DNA of 64,000 nt, taken from Neurospora crassa OR74A (Eukaryota; Ascomycota; Sordariomycetes; Sordariales; Sordariaceae). The stretch's first letter is position 1. Each line of letters begins with the position of its first letter. Location of the stretch: assembly GCF_000182925.2 (NCBI RefSeq), contig NC_026504.1, forward strand, positions 248,001 through 312,000, read 5' to 3'. The position numbers and the translations under genes are program-made. Shown piece by piece: positions 1-12,400 of the stretch. The notes under the pieces are model-generated. The model saw only the letters and a list, made by a program, of their open reading frames with translations, did not search any database and had not been told where the DNA came from.

Positions 1-1367
1 GGCCCAGCGCCACGGGTTGATAGACCGTGTAGACGTGATCCTTGGCTGGAATGAGGTTGGCAACTTGGCATGGGAAGCGATAAGGGTCTACAGCTCTGCA
101 ATAACATCTACTGAATGGGAAATAAGTTTGAACTCTGAACCAAGCATTGAATACTATCCCACTGCTCCAGCCCAAGGGTTCGTGGGGTGGTAGGTTTGAG
201 ATTCACGGACGAAGTGAGTGGAAGGTTTCAACCACACGCTTGGTTTACACGCTTGAACTCCGTAATGTATCGCCTTTACCACAGAATTCAACATCACCAA
301 GAGTAGTGGGGAGGTGAGCTGGAGACGTCAATGAGGGTCCAGAATCAGTTTGTTTCAATGCCAAGCAAACAATCATTCACTTCACAGCGAGTGTCTCAAC
401 ACCATCTTTGACACACAAACGCCATCGCATCTTTGGAAAGAAAGCACGATTTGTCTAACAACCCTCAAAGCAATCGATGATAACGGCGGCAATTGAAGGT
501 CGATATCGCGGGGTTCCTTCATCTTCGCGTGGGGGAGACTGCTAGTTATTGGCGATTTGCCAGGTGGTGATGGCGTGCTGGTGTTGACGTGCTTGACCCT
601 GACTTTGACGCGAATGACAAAGGCGACGCAGTCATTGGTCAATTCGAATATCGCGACAGCAACCCATTTGGTACGGGATGTCGACACCCACCAATACCAA
701 CTCAAGGATAGATATCAGCATCAAGGTATAGAGGTGCTAATCGTTATCCGAGATAAGGATGTCTTTGGCAGTCATACCCGTATCCCCGCCGTCTGGTCGA
801 CATGAGGATGCCAAAACGACCGACCCAACCAAGCTTTCTCCTCAACACCGGTGCAGGATGGACACATCTTGGTGGCCACACCATAACCGCTTTGAATAGT
901 CACCAAGATTCACGACATTGCCGCTCTGATGTTGTAATTCACTACACCCTCATTCGACATTTCCCCGCACACACGGTACCGATATGGCTAGCGGATACCG
1001 ATCACGGAATCACAAAAGGTGCTGTCCACGGACATTTGAAGCGCCGAAGGCATGTCGACACCAACCCGCCATATCTCGTCATGCATTTGATCGATGTGAT
1101 TGGCGTCACAAAGCTGTTAGACAATATCCTCTCTACGAATAACAGAGATAATACTGTCTTCAAAACGCGCGGATAACGAACAATGCATGCACAGCATACC
1201 ATGTTGTCTACCGAGCTCCGAAAATATGCCTGAACCTGATGATCATCTATATAAGAGGTTGCCTGATAGGCCATCGATTTGAGTTCTTGTTTCTTCTTCA
1301 CTCAGGCCAGTTACATCCAACCACCACTTCCCTCTGATACACCAACACTTGCAACCAAAACACCACC
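1..1367. other. intergenic region upstream of the dioxygenase gene
   Basis: No complete gene is visible. The open frames here are short and of random-looking composition. At the far left (about 1-95) the minus strand has an open frame of ordinary protein-like composition preceded by a TTGCAG splice-acceptor-like site. It could be the edge of an exon belonging to a gene left of the window, but it is too short to support. The right end holds the promoter and leader of the dioxygenase gene. Confidence 0.5.
1248..1255 (+). promoter_or_regulatory. TATA box of the dioxygenase gene
   Basis: TATATAAG, about 113 bases upstream of the start codon at 1368. The spacing allows a leader of roughly 80 bases. 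Clear TATA boxes are a minority among fungal promoters and often mark regulated genes. Confidence 0.5.
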
Positions 1368-2674
1368 ATGGCTCCTTCCGCTGTCGAGGCCGTCCAAACC
1401 ACCATCAACGTCAAGAACCAAACTACCCAGCAGTCTGCTCCTACCCAGCACGCCCAACACGTCGAGCCCCTCAAGCTTTCCGGCGTTCTTGACCAGTATG
1501 AGCACTTTGACGTGACTCCCATCATCGGCCGCGAGTTCCCCAAGGCCGACCTGGTCGAGTGGCTCAATGCTCCCAACTCTGATGAGCTCCTTCGTGATCT
1601 TGCCATTACCAGTTTGTTTCTCCCATTTCCCCTGTATCACTTTCCCCCACCTTCATTCCCTTCTCTTTGTCATTTGTCTGCCCACTAACACCCATTCCCC
1701 GTGCAGTCTCCCGCCGCGGCGTTGTCTTCTTCCGCGCCCAGCACTCCCTAACCAACGACCTCCAAAAACAACTCATCCTCCGCCTCGGCGCCCTCACCGG
1801 CCGCCCGCCCACCTCCGGCCTCCACATTCACCCTATACTCAACTCGGAACGTGAACTCGGCGGCAACGACCCGGAAATCTCCACCATCAGCTCCATCCAA
1901 CATCGGAAATTCTACAACCACACTTCCGAAGACGACGACCAACTGTCTCCCAAAAAGCAGTACACGGCCCAATGGCACTCGGACATTGCCTTTGAGCCCG
2001 TTCCCGCCGACTATACCAGTCTGCGCCTGGTGCAGCTTCCGAAAACCGGCGGCGACACCCTCTGGGCCTCGGGGTACGAGATTTACGATCGCATCTCGGA
2101 GCCGTACCAGAAGTTTTTGGAGGGGTTGACGGTTACGTTCCAGCAGCCGGGGTTTAACCGGACGGCGGAGAGGATCGGGTTCAAGATTTATGAGAAGCCG
2201 AGAGGCGCCCCGGAGAATGTGGGGAGTGAGCTGAAGGCGGTGCATCCTGTCGTTAGGACGAATCCCGTCACGGGGTGGAAGAGCGTGTTCCCCGTGGGGG
2301 GCCATGTGAAGCAGGTGAATGGGGTGACGAAGGAGGAGAGTGATAGGTTGTTGGAGTGGTTTTTGGAGCTATTGCAGAAGAATCACGATTTGCAGGTGCG
2401 GTTTAGGTGGACGGGGGAGAATGATATTGGTGAGTCTTTCCGATCAGATCCAAGCGGTACCAAGTTGTGGGAAGGAAAAAATGAAAAAGGAAACTAACGG
2501 TGTGAAACAGCCATCTGGGATAATAGGAGTGTCTTCCATACTGCTACTTTCGACTATGATGGGTACGGCGAGCGGTTCGGTAATCGTACGGTTGGATTGG
2601 GAGAGAGGCCGTATCTTGATCCGCAGAGTACTGGCAGACGGGAGGCGTTGGCGGCGACGGGTGAGCTGGCTTGA
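1368..2674 (+). CDS. TauD/TfdA-family 2-oxoglutarate-dependent dioxygenase
   Basis: Three exons: 1368-1611, 1707-2429 and 2511-2674. The introns (1612-1706 and 2430-2510) have GT..AG ends and splice in frame to a 376-residue protein. The family uses Fe(II), O2 and 2-oxoglutarate to hydroxylate substrates such as taurine and other sulfonates, releasing sulfite for sulfur scavenging. The iron-binding facial triad is visible: His172 and Asp174 in a WHSD motif, and the distal His332 in SVFHTAT. Arg348 in NRTV is in the position that binds the 2-oxoglutarate carboxylate. Length and motif spacing match fungal Jlp1-like sulfonate dioxygenases. No signal peptide is seen, so it is probably cytosolic. 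Exon 3 is needed to supply the last histidine and the arginine, which supports the second intron. The exact substrate (taurine, alkylsulfonate, sulfate ester or phenoxyacetate-like) cannot be told from sequence. No sulfur-regulator site was convincing upstream. Confidence 0.9.
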
Positions 2675-3120
2675 GTTTGACCGCGCAAAGAATCTGGAAA
2701 TTTCCAGAGAACATTCTTGTACTTTGTGTTTGATTACGTCGAATGGGAATCAGATTCTCGACAACAGATCTTGCCGTTCAACCCCAACATGCTTCACTCA
2801 ATCACTCTTTGGTTCTTTCAATAGTCGCCCGACGAGACTGACAAACCGAAATATCAAGGTACCCAAGGTACAGATATTTGTCCGTCCAGCCTCGGCTGGG
2901 CTGGATTGTGCACCTACCTAACAAAACCAACTGCTTTTGCCTCGTCAAAAGCCTTGTCCTTTTCAACTACATGTCACCAAAGCAATCAAAAACCTAGTCG
3001 ACATACGGTCGGGAACAGCTGAGCCATCAAGATGACCCCGACCTCTTGGGACCTCGTCGACGACGAGATTGTAGGAACTATAGCAGTCTTAGCAGACCCC
3101 TTCTCCGCCAGAATATTAGC
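2675..3120. other. short intergenic region after the dioxygenase
   Basis: Contains the 3' untranslated region of the dioxygenase gene. A small open frame begins with an ATG at 3032 on the plus strand, but it overlaps the decayed minus-strand coding remains beyond 3120 and has no recognisable content. Confidence 0.4.
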
Positions 3121-6100
3121 CAACTTACATCCTCCTTCTATGGATCAATCTCGAAATGGTTCTAGACCGCGTATTTGTTCTTGCCCTCCCGAGGGCGAAG
3201 AACGGGCCCTTGCCTTCAAGTCGGTGCGGCTTACACCCGGACTCGTCTAGCAAGTCCCTTCCACCTTCCACAGATCGAGCGTTTCTTTGCCAGTTCCTTT
3301 CCCTTCTTGGGGCGGGAGGGAGGCGAGATGGATTTTCGAGACTGGTGTTGAGGTGAATCAGAGCCCCAGTGAATTGTTCGGGCAAAGCATTGGAGGCATT
3401 TGCCATTCGGCAGGCTAGGATCTGTGCGCGGGTAGGCAGGAACTCCTCCCATCCTCCGTCGTCGCCATCGAGGTAAAATAGGCGCAGACACTTGGCTCCC
3501 GCGAGCTTCATCTTCTTGATGACCGGCAGTTCAGAGTAGAAGGCTTTGTTGTTTCGGTAAGTCGCCTTAGCGTGGTCGACTTCGGCGTAGAAGGCGGCAA
3601 GCTCTTGCTCGACTTCGTTGAAGAGTTCCTGGGCGGCGCCTCCAGTCCGTGACGACGGGCCAGGACCCCCAACTCGGCTTGGAGCCGCTTGCTTGCGATG
3701 CGACGATTGATAATATTGCCGCCTTCAATGTCGGTAGGTCTCACCTCGATGACTCGCTCAGCATCTTCTTCCTCAGGGACCTCGAGGTCCGCATCGTCAA
3801 CACGACCAGGCTCGAGGTAGAGAAGTTACTCGGCATGGTTGCGTTGGAGATGGCGCAGATGGCAACGGACAGTAATGGAGAACGGGCGGCAAAGAAGCAT
3901 TCGACGGGAGAGCCCGGGTTTGGTCGAGGTCAGGCTCCCCATTCGGTGTTTCAAGACAAAGTACGACCACGACGCTGAGCGTTCCACTTTCAAGCCGGAT
4001 GCTATGCATACCTACAAGCAAGCCGTTCAAATGTTCGGATCCTGGCTGCGACAATGCGGTGGAATGAATTGAAGACGACTTCACCAGGCAGGTCAAGTGG
4101 ACTGGACCAGCGCTCCGTTGAAGCAGCCCTTCCGATCTTGATCATTCGTTTACCTGTTAGATTTGGCGGCGGCACTCTAACTCAAAATCAGTGATCTTTG
4201 TCCGATCGTGACTAGAAACAGGTTGAAACAAGGGCCGTTCAGTCGATAACCGCCGATATGATTTCCCCAGCTTCTTGACCTTCTCAACGCGTCACGCAGA
4301 AACCCTTCTGTACCAATCGCAAATCCACCGAACACAATGACCTCAATCACCATACCGTACATAGACTCGGGTTGTCTACTCGCCGAATAACTACCTAGCC
4401 ATCTCTGCGGGTGTACGTGGCTGATCTTTGAGAAGGTCGTGTTTTCAGGACCCTGGGTCATGAGGCGCAGTGAGTGAAACGATGTACGGTTCAGGGTCGA
4501 GGCCCCATGTCAGCCTGTAGATTTAAATTCCGACTTCGGCTGGGACATACCTCTAGGCTCCAGAGGGAGATCTTGCTTTGAATTGCCATTGTGAAGTCCA
4601 CGTGTGTATCACGGTGTTGATGGCAACAGTGGCTGGTAGGTATTGCAGAAAGGGCAGCCGACCAAGTGGCTTCAACCCCGTCATTCATTGTCAAGCGACA
4701 TGTTTTTGTCGGATGGGATATACCACCAAGAGGGGCCATCCGTATTACCGGTTTTTGTTCGCTGGTGAAGAACAGCTCACAAAGCTTGGAGGTATGCTCT
4801 AGGCCGACTTGAACATTCGAGGCAGGCTCAGCAAACGCATACGACGCGTTCAAAGTCGCCTTTGCGGGGAAGAAGTCTGAGATCGGACAATACATCCCAA
4901 CCAAGCTGTCACTATGGGAAACAGTGGAAGCTACGGGGTCAAAGTTCTCCAATGGACTTTCCGACATTATTCAAGCCGATAATCCGCCTAACCTTGATGA
5001 CTTCATGGATCTGCCTGGAGGTGGGTATTCCCGTCAAGACGAACCTGCTTTCTCCCTGTACCTCTTGATTGACCAAAAAGTACCTAAATGCTACGCCCTT
5101 CGTTCATGTAGCTGCAGGCGAGTCGAGGGGGGCACTCTCCGCGGGTCGCTTGCTGGTTAGCCGTGGGTTGCATGGAGTGATCACGTTCTGATAAGCCTGT
5201 TGAAGTTCGTCGACGGTCTGGGCCAAGGATCTCTCCTAATTCTTTCTCGGATTTGATCTTGACGCCACCCCAGCCGATCTCGTCCGCAATCTTAAGGTAA
5301 TTTGCGTAGCCACTCTTGACTCTCTTACGCTGCTCGTCCTTGGAAGAACCGATGGGTGCGCTGGCCAGGTCCGTCATGAAACGACGTCGCTCCTCCTCCT
5401 GCCATTCATGCTTGATGACAGCGTCTATGTCGAACAGTTTGGTGGCGCCCCCGGATGCCTTATCCAGCTCCTCTACTGTAAGGTACCGTAAGGATAGTGT
5501 CGTCAGTAATCCCATCAAAAACGTAATCTACAAACATCGGCCTATGTATAAGCAAATATTTGAGAATCGCCTGGCCTGCTTCGCTGTTCTCGAAGCCATC
5601 TTTGTGCATAGAATGATATCAAATGAGGGAGGAGTACGCGTGACCGATACGAGCTGTGCGCACCGTATCATAGTCGTCGACACTCTGAGGCGGCTGGGGG
5701 ATACCAAGCAAAGTCGAAGAAGCGAAAATGGAGGGTTACCACCTCATCACCTATCAGAAACTCATTACAGATAGGTAATCTGGCTTTTAGTTGTTATAGC
5801 GGTTACGGAAGTCCTCGTAGCAGCTGTGTTTTCGTCCGGCTCGACATCCGAAGTGACGATGGTAGAGGTATCGTTGGGTGTTTGTGTCGTGGGAGTATCG
5901 GGTTTGAGGGCTTGAAACTCTCAAGATACACGCACTTTTGGTCGCCTTTGAAGCAGAGCTACCCGGGTTGGCCTTGCTGGCTTTGCGATTTCTTGGGGGG
6001 CTGGTGACGTCCTCTGGCGTTTACCAAGAGACCAGTTCGCCGACGAGAGCGGCAGAGGAGCGAAGGAAATGTTTTCTCTAATGAGCGGGTGAGGTGCGGG

Positions 6101-6370
6101 AGCCGGGTCCTCGTCATCCGTCGTGAGGTCCGGTGTCTCAATGCGCTTGGGAGTATTGATGCTGCTGCTCGACTGTATTGGCGACGTCGGCGGTGATAAG
6201 GGAGAGCTCGGCGACCTGCTCCTGCAGCTCTGTAACCGCGACGGATTCTCCCAACCGGGCTTTCAAGTGGCGAACCCGAATGTTCATCCCAGACTGCCAG
6301 GTCGCATGATCCTCCTTGATTGCTGAAGAGATCTCGGTCATGCGAGAGTCTACGGCCTGTTAACGACATG
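3120..6370 (-). pseudogene. decayed unrecognised coding region
   Basis: The minus strand carries a series of protein-like pieces spread over different frames, with no single open reading frame. In transcriptional order: a heptad-like helical piece rich in Glu, Gln and Leu (about 6341-6138); a Ser/Pro/Asp-rich acidic piece (about 6170-5940); a highly charged piece with many Glu, Arg and Lys (about 5500-5220); two weaker pieces (4967-4491 and 4461-4177); an acidic stretch (about 3830-3650); and a charged helical stretch running into a DGDDGGWEEF-like segment (about 3650-3350). Composition and continuity look like former protein-coding DNA rather than chance. I see no reverse transcriptase, integrase, transposase or helicase motif, so I cannot call it a mobile element. 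It could be one broken gene, two adjacent relics, or a live gene with many introns that I failed to resolve. The gene family is not recognised. Confidence 0.45.
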
Positions 6371-7907
6371 TTTTCGAGCCTTTACTTTCGACTGCGTTGG
6401 TCAATAGGTAGGTATATGGGCCCTGGTGATCAGCGTAGAGGTAAACAACTTGGGGTTTTGAAGAACACTGGCTGTACACGGCGGGAAGCTTTGTCCAATA
6501 TTGGCCTAAAGACCAGTTCTGTGATAGAGTGTTGGTCAGCGAAACATTAACACGCGATGTTTTTGCGAAAACACTTTTCTATTCCAGTACAACCACACTA
6601 ATGCACATCATCACCATCACCAGCATCTGGTATTTAAGCGTTAAAATTTCCACAAGACTTTCAGTTCTACCTCTACTTACCGACCTTCCTATAACTCATC
6701 ATATCACTTTGGCTTTCCCTTCTTGTCTTCACTCCAGAGTAGTATCTCCCCTCCATGCACGCCTAACCCAATGTATTTCACACAACAAACAACACTTCAA
6801 TAGGTAGGTAAACCTCACAATTCATTTCCCATTCTCCATACAGCCAAAGCCCAAGTCCAAACCCAAGTCCAAGCCTAACGTACGGAGCCTACACCTGCCT
6901 ATCCTGGTGATTTCTCCGGGTCGACAAAGAGGTAGACAAACGACTACCTACGAGTCCGAAAGATGAAATTGCCCCTGATGAGTCCACTTGCAAGACCAGT
7001 AGCAATCACGATCCGGAATCAAGCCAGTTCCTGCCTACCTAGCCCTCCTAAACTTTTTGTACTTTATGAGGAGATACCTACCTACCTAGGTACCGATATG
7101 TCCTGGTTGACATTCTGAGAAACTCCATGAACGTGTGCAGTCACAGAGTGACCATTGTCAGAAACCACTCCAAGATTCTTACACGGTTGTCGGAAACACT
7201 CGGAAAAGATTTCTGCACGAGATTGAACCAGAGACTGTGAGACCACCGTACCTAGAGGTACCCAGATTTAACTGAAGTTAGAGCAGGTTATGGAACGGAC
7301 GGTAAGTTGACAGCAAGCAACCTTGAAACTGTAAACTGTAAACTTCAGCGATTCGCAGCTGCACTAGAGGTATCGTTCATCGGTAGAGGTATGACAAGTG
7401 GAATGAATTCATGAGTAGGTAGACGCCGTGAAGCATCACTCACGTCTGTGTTGGTCAACTCTCACACTTACTAGGTGTTTTACGAGTCTATGAGTCTACA
7501 TGTATGACCTACATCAGCTTTACTGTAATAATGCCGACAGTGACCCGTCCTTTCGATCAGTCTACCTAGAGGTACCTTGACCGTCCTACTTCTTTCTACA
7601 ACGATTAGGTACTCATGTGCATCTTATTCACGTTAACCATTTGCCAATTCTTATCACAAGCCCTAGAGCGCTTACACCCCGTGGCAGGACCTATTCTCAA
7701 CATGCATGCTTGGTGTTGATGCCAACCTAGGTAATCTTGAAGACAAATTTACCACTCGCACCCAAATCTCAAGAAAAAATCATGATGTCCCTTGATACTG
7801 ATACTCTTGCGATCTGGAATTATCTCATGAACACTCCCAAACCCCCCCTGTAACTCCCCCAGTTTCTACTTTCGAGTTCCACCCCAGCATCGAGTTGCCC
7901 ACCACCT

Positions 7908-7923
7908 CCCCCCCCCCCCCCCC
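7908..7923. repeat. C16 homopolymer run
   Basis: Sixteen consecutive C residues on the plus strand. This is a simple repeat with no coding context, and its length is prone to sequencing error. Confidence 0.9.
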
Positions 7924-8830
7924 ATTCAATCATACTCGTATCTCCAACGCTACAGCTTACTCTTTTCATGCCTGTTCGGTTCCTCGCGGCTCCCCAACGT
8001 CGTGACCCACCTTCGTAAACCAGCCCAAAGTGTTCAATGTCCATGCATGGCCAGTGCAAAGTCAAGTCCAACTTACACCAGTGATTCTCTTCACGTGCCA
8101 TTGTGCAGCTTGCAGTACGCCCAGCAGCAGTTTGCCCATCAGCAACGTTGCCCCAATAATCCCCTACCAATCTCAACAAGCAGTCAAGATACTACATCAC
8201 ATTACTTGGAGGAGAGCCGAGGGAGCCAATCACCATCAAGACTTCTCTTCATTTTACCGAGTTCTGTCCTCCTCCCATCCTCATCATCCCCCCCACAAAA
8301 ACACCAGCACCAACCAAACGTCCAAAATGGGATGCCCGATTACCTACCATAGGCGAGTTAAGCGAGCAAGCCTATCATAGTACTGTATGTACCATGTACC
8401 ATGCCAAATTGGAGCTCTGTCCTGGGTAACCTGCGTAACCAAGCTGTTGTAAATCTAGGTTAGATCCCCCATCCCTTCGTTAAGGCCCCTGACCCACATT
8501 TGATATCTTCGATTCAAAAGGTGTAACCATAACAAGCTTCAAGCTTCAAACCAAAGTAACCAGCCAAGCCAGCTACGGAGCCAACGGTTCCGGAACAAAG
8601 CAAAACAAAAAAGAAACAAGAAAGTTTAACCAAAACAAAGACTAAAAAATCAAACTCCGAGTCCGAGCTATTCCTGTCGGGGCATATTTCCGGCTTGGTA
8701 AAACTAGGCCCGTATCGTGTACACTACCCCCTACTGGACAACTGGTAGTCGACAACTGGAACATCGTGGACATCTGGTGCGGCGCGGTGCCGTGCTGTGT
8801 TGTGCGGTGCGCCGCTGTGCTGTACGGACG

Positions 8831-8865
8831 GTGCTGTGCTGTGCTGTGCTGTGCTGTGCTGTGCT
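8831..8865. repeat. (GTGCT)7 pentanucleotide microsatellite
   Basis: Seven perfect tandem copies of GTGCT. They are preceded by a degenerate halo of related pentamers from about 8785, which suggests local expansion and decay of the same unit. Confidence 0.9.
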
Positions 8866-9480
8866 GGGAGGAGGCGAAGGGAGCGAGCTGGAGCGAGCCA
8901 GCTGGAGCGACGGAGCTAAGCTAAGCTAAGAAGAGAGCTAAAGAAAAAACCGGTGAAGAAAAGATTTGCGGTTAGTGTCAAAAAATCATCGGAGCTTTTG
9001 TCCTGAAGGAAGATTTCCCTTCCAGACTCCACTTTTCAGGTACGCCGCGAATGAACGGTCGCGAGTTGTCCGAAGCCAGCTCACTTGAACCTGATTGACT
9101 AACTGACCTTGGAAGCTAACGAAGCTTTTGGAGAGAACGGTCAGGATCGATCTTCGTCGTCCACAACTGACCGGGAACCAGCCACTTGGGGAAAAAGCTA
9201 GCCTACCTAGAACAACGCTGGAATGCAAGTATAGGTAGGGCCCGCTACGCCTTGTGCTGTGTGTTGTTTTTGTAGACCCCCCCCGGATGGATCCTCACCC
9301 ACTTCCACTCCATGGCGTGTGCTTCACCGACTAGGTGGGTCACCATACTACCGTCCCCTCCCACTACCGTGATGAGCCCCATTCAATGGCGGAGTGAACT
9401 TCCCACTCACCTTCCCCGGGATTTGGGCCGCCGCCGCATGGCACCCACGGTTAGTCAACGGAGATGCTAGAATCGACGCG

Positions 9481-12400
9481 AGTTGGGCAACAGAGAGAAA
9501 TGGGCACCGCTTAGATGGAATGAATGGGCTGATGCGGCTTTAGCCTGCATTTCATCAGCTACTGCTCACTTGCGTGATTTTTTTCGGGACTTGCATACTG
9601 TGCTTGATTTCTGCGCGATGAGGAGCATGCGCGATGCGATGGGGTGGAGATGTGTGTATGCACATCAGCTGGATCAGTGGTTTGTTAGTAAAGTAAACGT
9701 TACCACCCCCATTGCCCTGTCATCTGTCGGCAAGATATATCATCGGGACGCGCGCGCAACGTCTGTACATAACCCAGATCCGTCCTGGCCAACGGTCGAC
9801 TCCCATTCGCTCCTTTTCCGATGCGATGCCAGTCTGTCCGCCATGTCAGTGGGACGCATACATCGACGATCGCGTGCATGGCATTTACTGCAGCGAGATC
9901 CCAAAAAGGCGGTACTTACAGTAGCGCAAAACAACTTTTCCCATGTGGTGATTTCCATGGTTTCGGATGCGTTTCAGATGCACGCTGAAAAAGTTGTTGC
10001 ACGTCCATGAAGATGACTTCATCGCTCGGCAACATGTTCATCCGGAGACTAACGGCCGGAATGAAGATTGATGAAGCACGGAGCATCGTTCCCATCCACG
10101 CCGCGCGTCTTGTGAGGCTTGTGACTTCCACGTGCCAGCTCCAGCCTCCGGATCCGAAGGCGTTCAGGAGTTTTCGGTCAGTGGGAACCTGATCACAGCT
10201 TGGCCAAATGATTGCCGCGGTTCGCGCGCCCAGATTTCATCCAGCAATCCCAAATCAGGGTCATATCCAAGAGCGGTCAATCTGTAAGTCATCGAGATCT
10301 CAACTTAGTCGCTGCCACGACAAGAGTTAGGTTAGCAGGGAGGAGAAGTGAGGCAGATTGCAATCATGGCAAATAGGGCAGCCGGAATTGTCTTCCATGG
10401 AAGCTTGGCTCGTGCCACCGAGCCCAATCCCACCTTTACTCACCTCGCTTTCCGGTTTTGACTCCTCGACAAGCCCAACAATTCCATCCTAACCAGCATG
10501 CGAATTCTGCCCAACATGGCATCATGGCAATCAGCCAACTCGCTCTGTCTGCGTATCGGCCGACGATTCGCATCGATAGGATCGGTCCATTGGACCACTG
10601 CAATTCCATGGTTTGGTCAAGTTCTTGAGAGCCGAGGAGTACCATCGAATGCATCAAGAGAACCCCTACCCACCTCACCGAAACTGAGACCCGGTACCTG
10701 AATCGGCATTCAACTTCAACTCCAGCGCCACTCGAGACCGTCTGACATCCGACATCCGTCCGTGATCCGTCACTGGACGGCAGGACCGTGATAATTACCA
10801 AAGGTCTGGTATCCAATGCTTCGGATCCCAGGCTCAGATCCTCTCGTTGCAGCATTGTTTGTCCTGCCTATTAAGGCGGCACATTCCGACGCCTGTGTCT
10901 CCGCCCATTTTGTCTTACCCCTTCCGCTGGGACTGACCGTGAGACAGTGGACAGTAGGATCTTCTCCCCCTCCACACCCACTCAGGAGGAGTTGCGGACT
11001 GTTGACCCACTTGTTCCCGCATTTTCCCCTGGTTCTCGATGTGGTTCCTCACCGGTCGGTCCACTTGGGCCACATTTCATCGGGAACCACTTCCCATGTC
11101 ACTCTCCCTTGCCGGAGAATTTCCCACACACCCCCGACAACGTTGCAAGAGGGTCTAATCCGAGCAACTGGATCCTCCATCTGTCCACTGAGAGTGCGCC
11201 CAGCAACCCTGTACACGTAGCGTAGCGTACATCTCTATCCTAGACGTAAACGGTTAGCGCAGTACTTCCACCATACAATATTGAGGGTTTGAATGGTGAG
11301 GAAAACCTTCATCTTTTGTACACAGAACTAGGTTATGGACCCCGCTTTGTCAATTTACCGCGCTAACCTTTGTCACCCCGATGCCTCAGTTGACTGCGAG
11401 GGAGAAAGGCCAAGGCTCACTAGCTAGATCAAGCTAGCGCCATCTACCGTGACCCGCAGCTCACCAAGGGGGTCCAATTGCCATGCACCATGCTTTGGCC
11501 TGGATAATCCTCATCTGTACCATCCCCATAACCGACATCGAGAGATTAGATAGAACATGGAAATGGAGGTGGCAAAAGTACTAAAATGGGAAATGTGGAT
11601 GGGGATGTGACCGGCGAGAGTGACGAGAGTGACCAACACTCTTGCACATCCTTTTAAGGAGAGACATGGCTAGGTCAGGGAAGGTTCCTCGTACCTGTAA
11701 TCGAACCCCTGTCGGGCTGGTCGGTGGTCTTGATCCATTCTGGCGGGTTGACAGGAAATTCCCACCATCCCACCGCTCACCAGGGAAACAGGAGAAGAAA
11801 ATAGCAAAGTTCGAATCCTTCGGCAAGGAATTGCATGCAAGACAACGACCATGTCGTCTCTCTGCTTCTGGTTTCGTTAGCGGCAGGCAAGCATCGAAAA
11901 GGATGTCCAAAGGTATGATCATCATCGTCAGAACTTGTGATTTCTCGATGGGCTCAGGCCTTCTCTTTCCAGAGGACACGGAAAATGGATTGATAAGGAT
12001 AGACAATGATCCAACCTAAGCCATCTCAGGCGTGTGCATCACAACTACATCTCACCTCCCCAAGCAAGCAGTATTGGGAGCCGACTCTCGATCTATGCGA
12101 TCCCCCAAGATATGAGTGGAGTAATATCGTGTGATTGGGTTAAAAACCCCGAAAGAGTTATGGCTACCATCCCTGACCCAGATCGAGCGGGCTGCCAGGA
12201 CAGGGCAAGGGGACCCCATTGCCAAGCGAGATCTACAAGTGTGATCTGTCCTAATGGTATTCAACTGTCAACAGTGAGCCATCATCTTGGCCGCGACGTG
12301 ACACACGCAAGGCGAAACCCTAACCCTTTTTTTTTCTCTTTGGGAATGTTTGATGAGGTTGGACAGAGTCTGCCAGAATCGCCGACATAACACGAGAAAG

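Larger units (their letters stand above)
6371..9480. other. gene-poor intergenic region with simple repeats
   Basis: No convincing coding sequence on either strand. The region holds scattered TACCTA/TAGGTA motifs typical of the rest of the window (for example near 7080 and 7565), a C16 run, a GTGCT pentamer tract and CAAG/AAAC-rich stretches. The open frames found here are short and biased by low complexity. Confidence 0.55.

Noticed and set aside
11690-11765. B-box-like GGGTTCGATTAC on the minus strand
   Set aside because: The T stem does not pair and no A box precedes it.
12315-12330. Telomere-like CCCTAACCCT
   Set aside because: Fewer than two repeat units in the middle of ordinary intergenic DNA.
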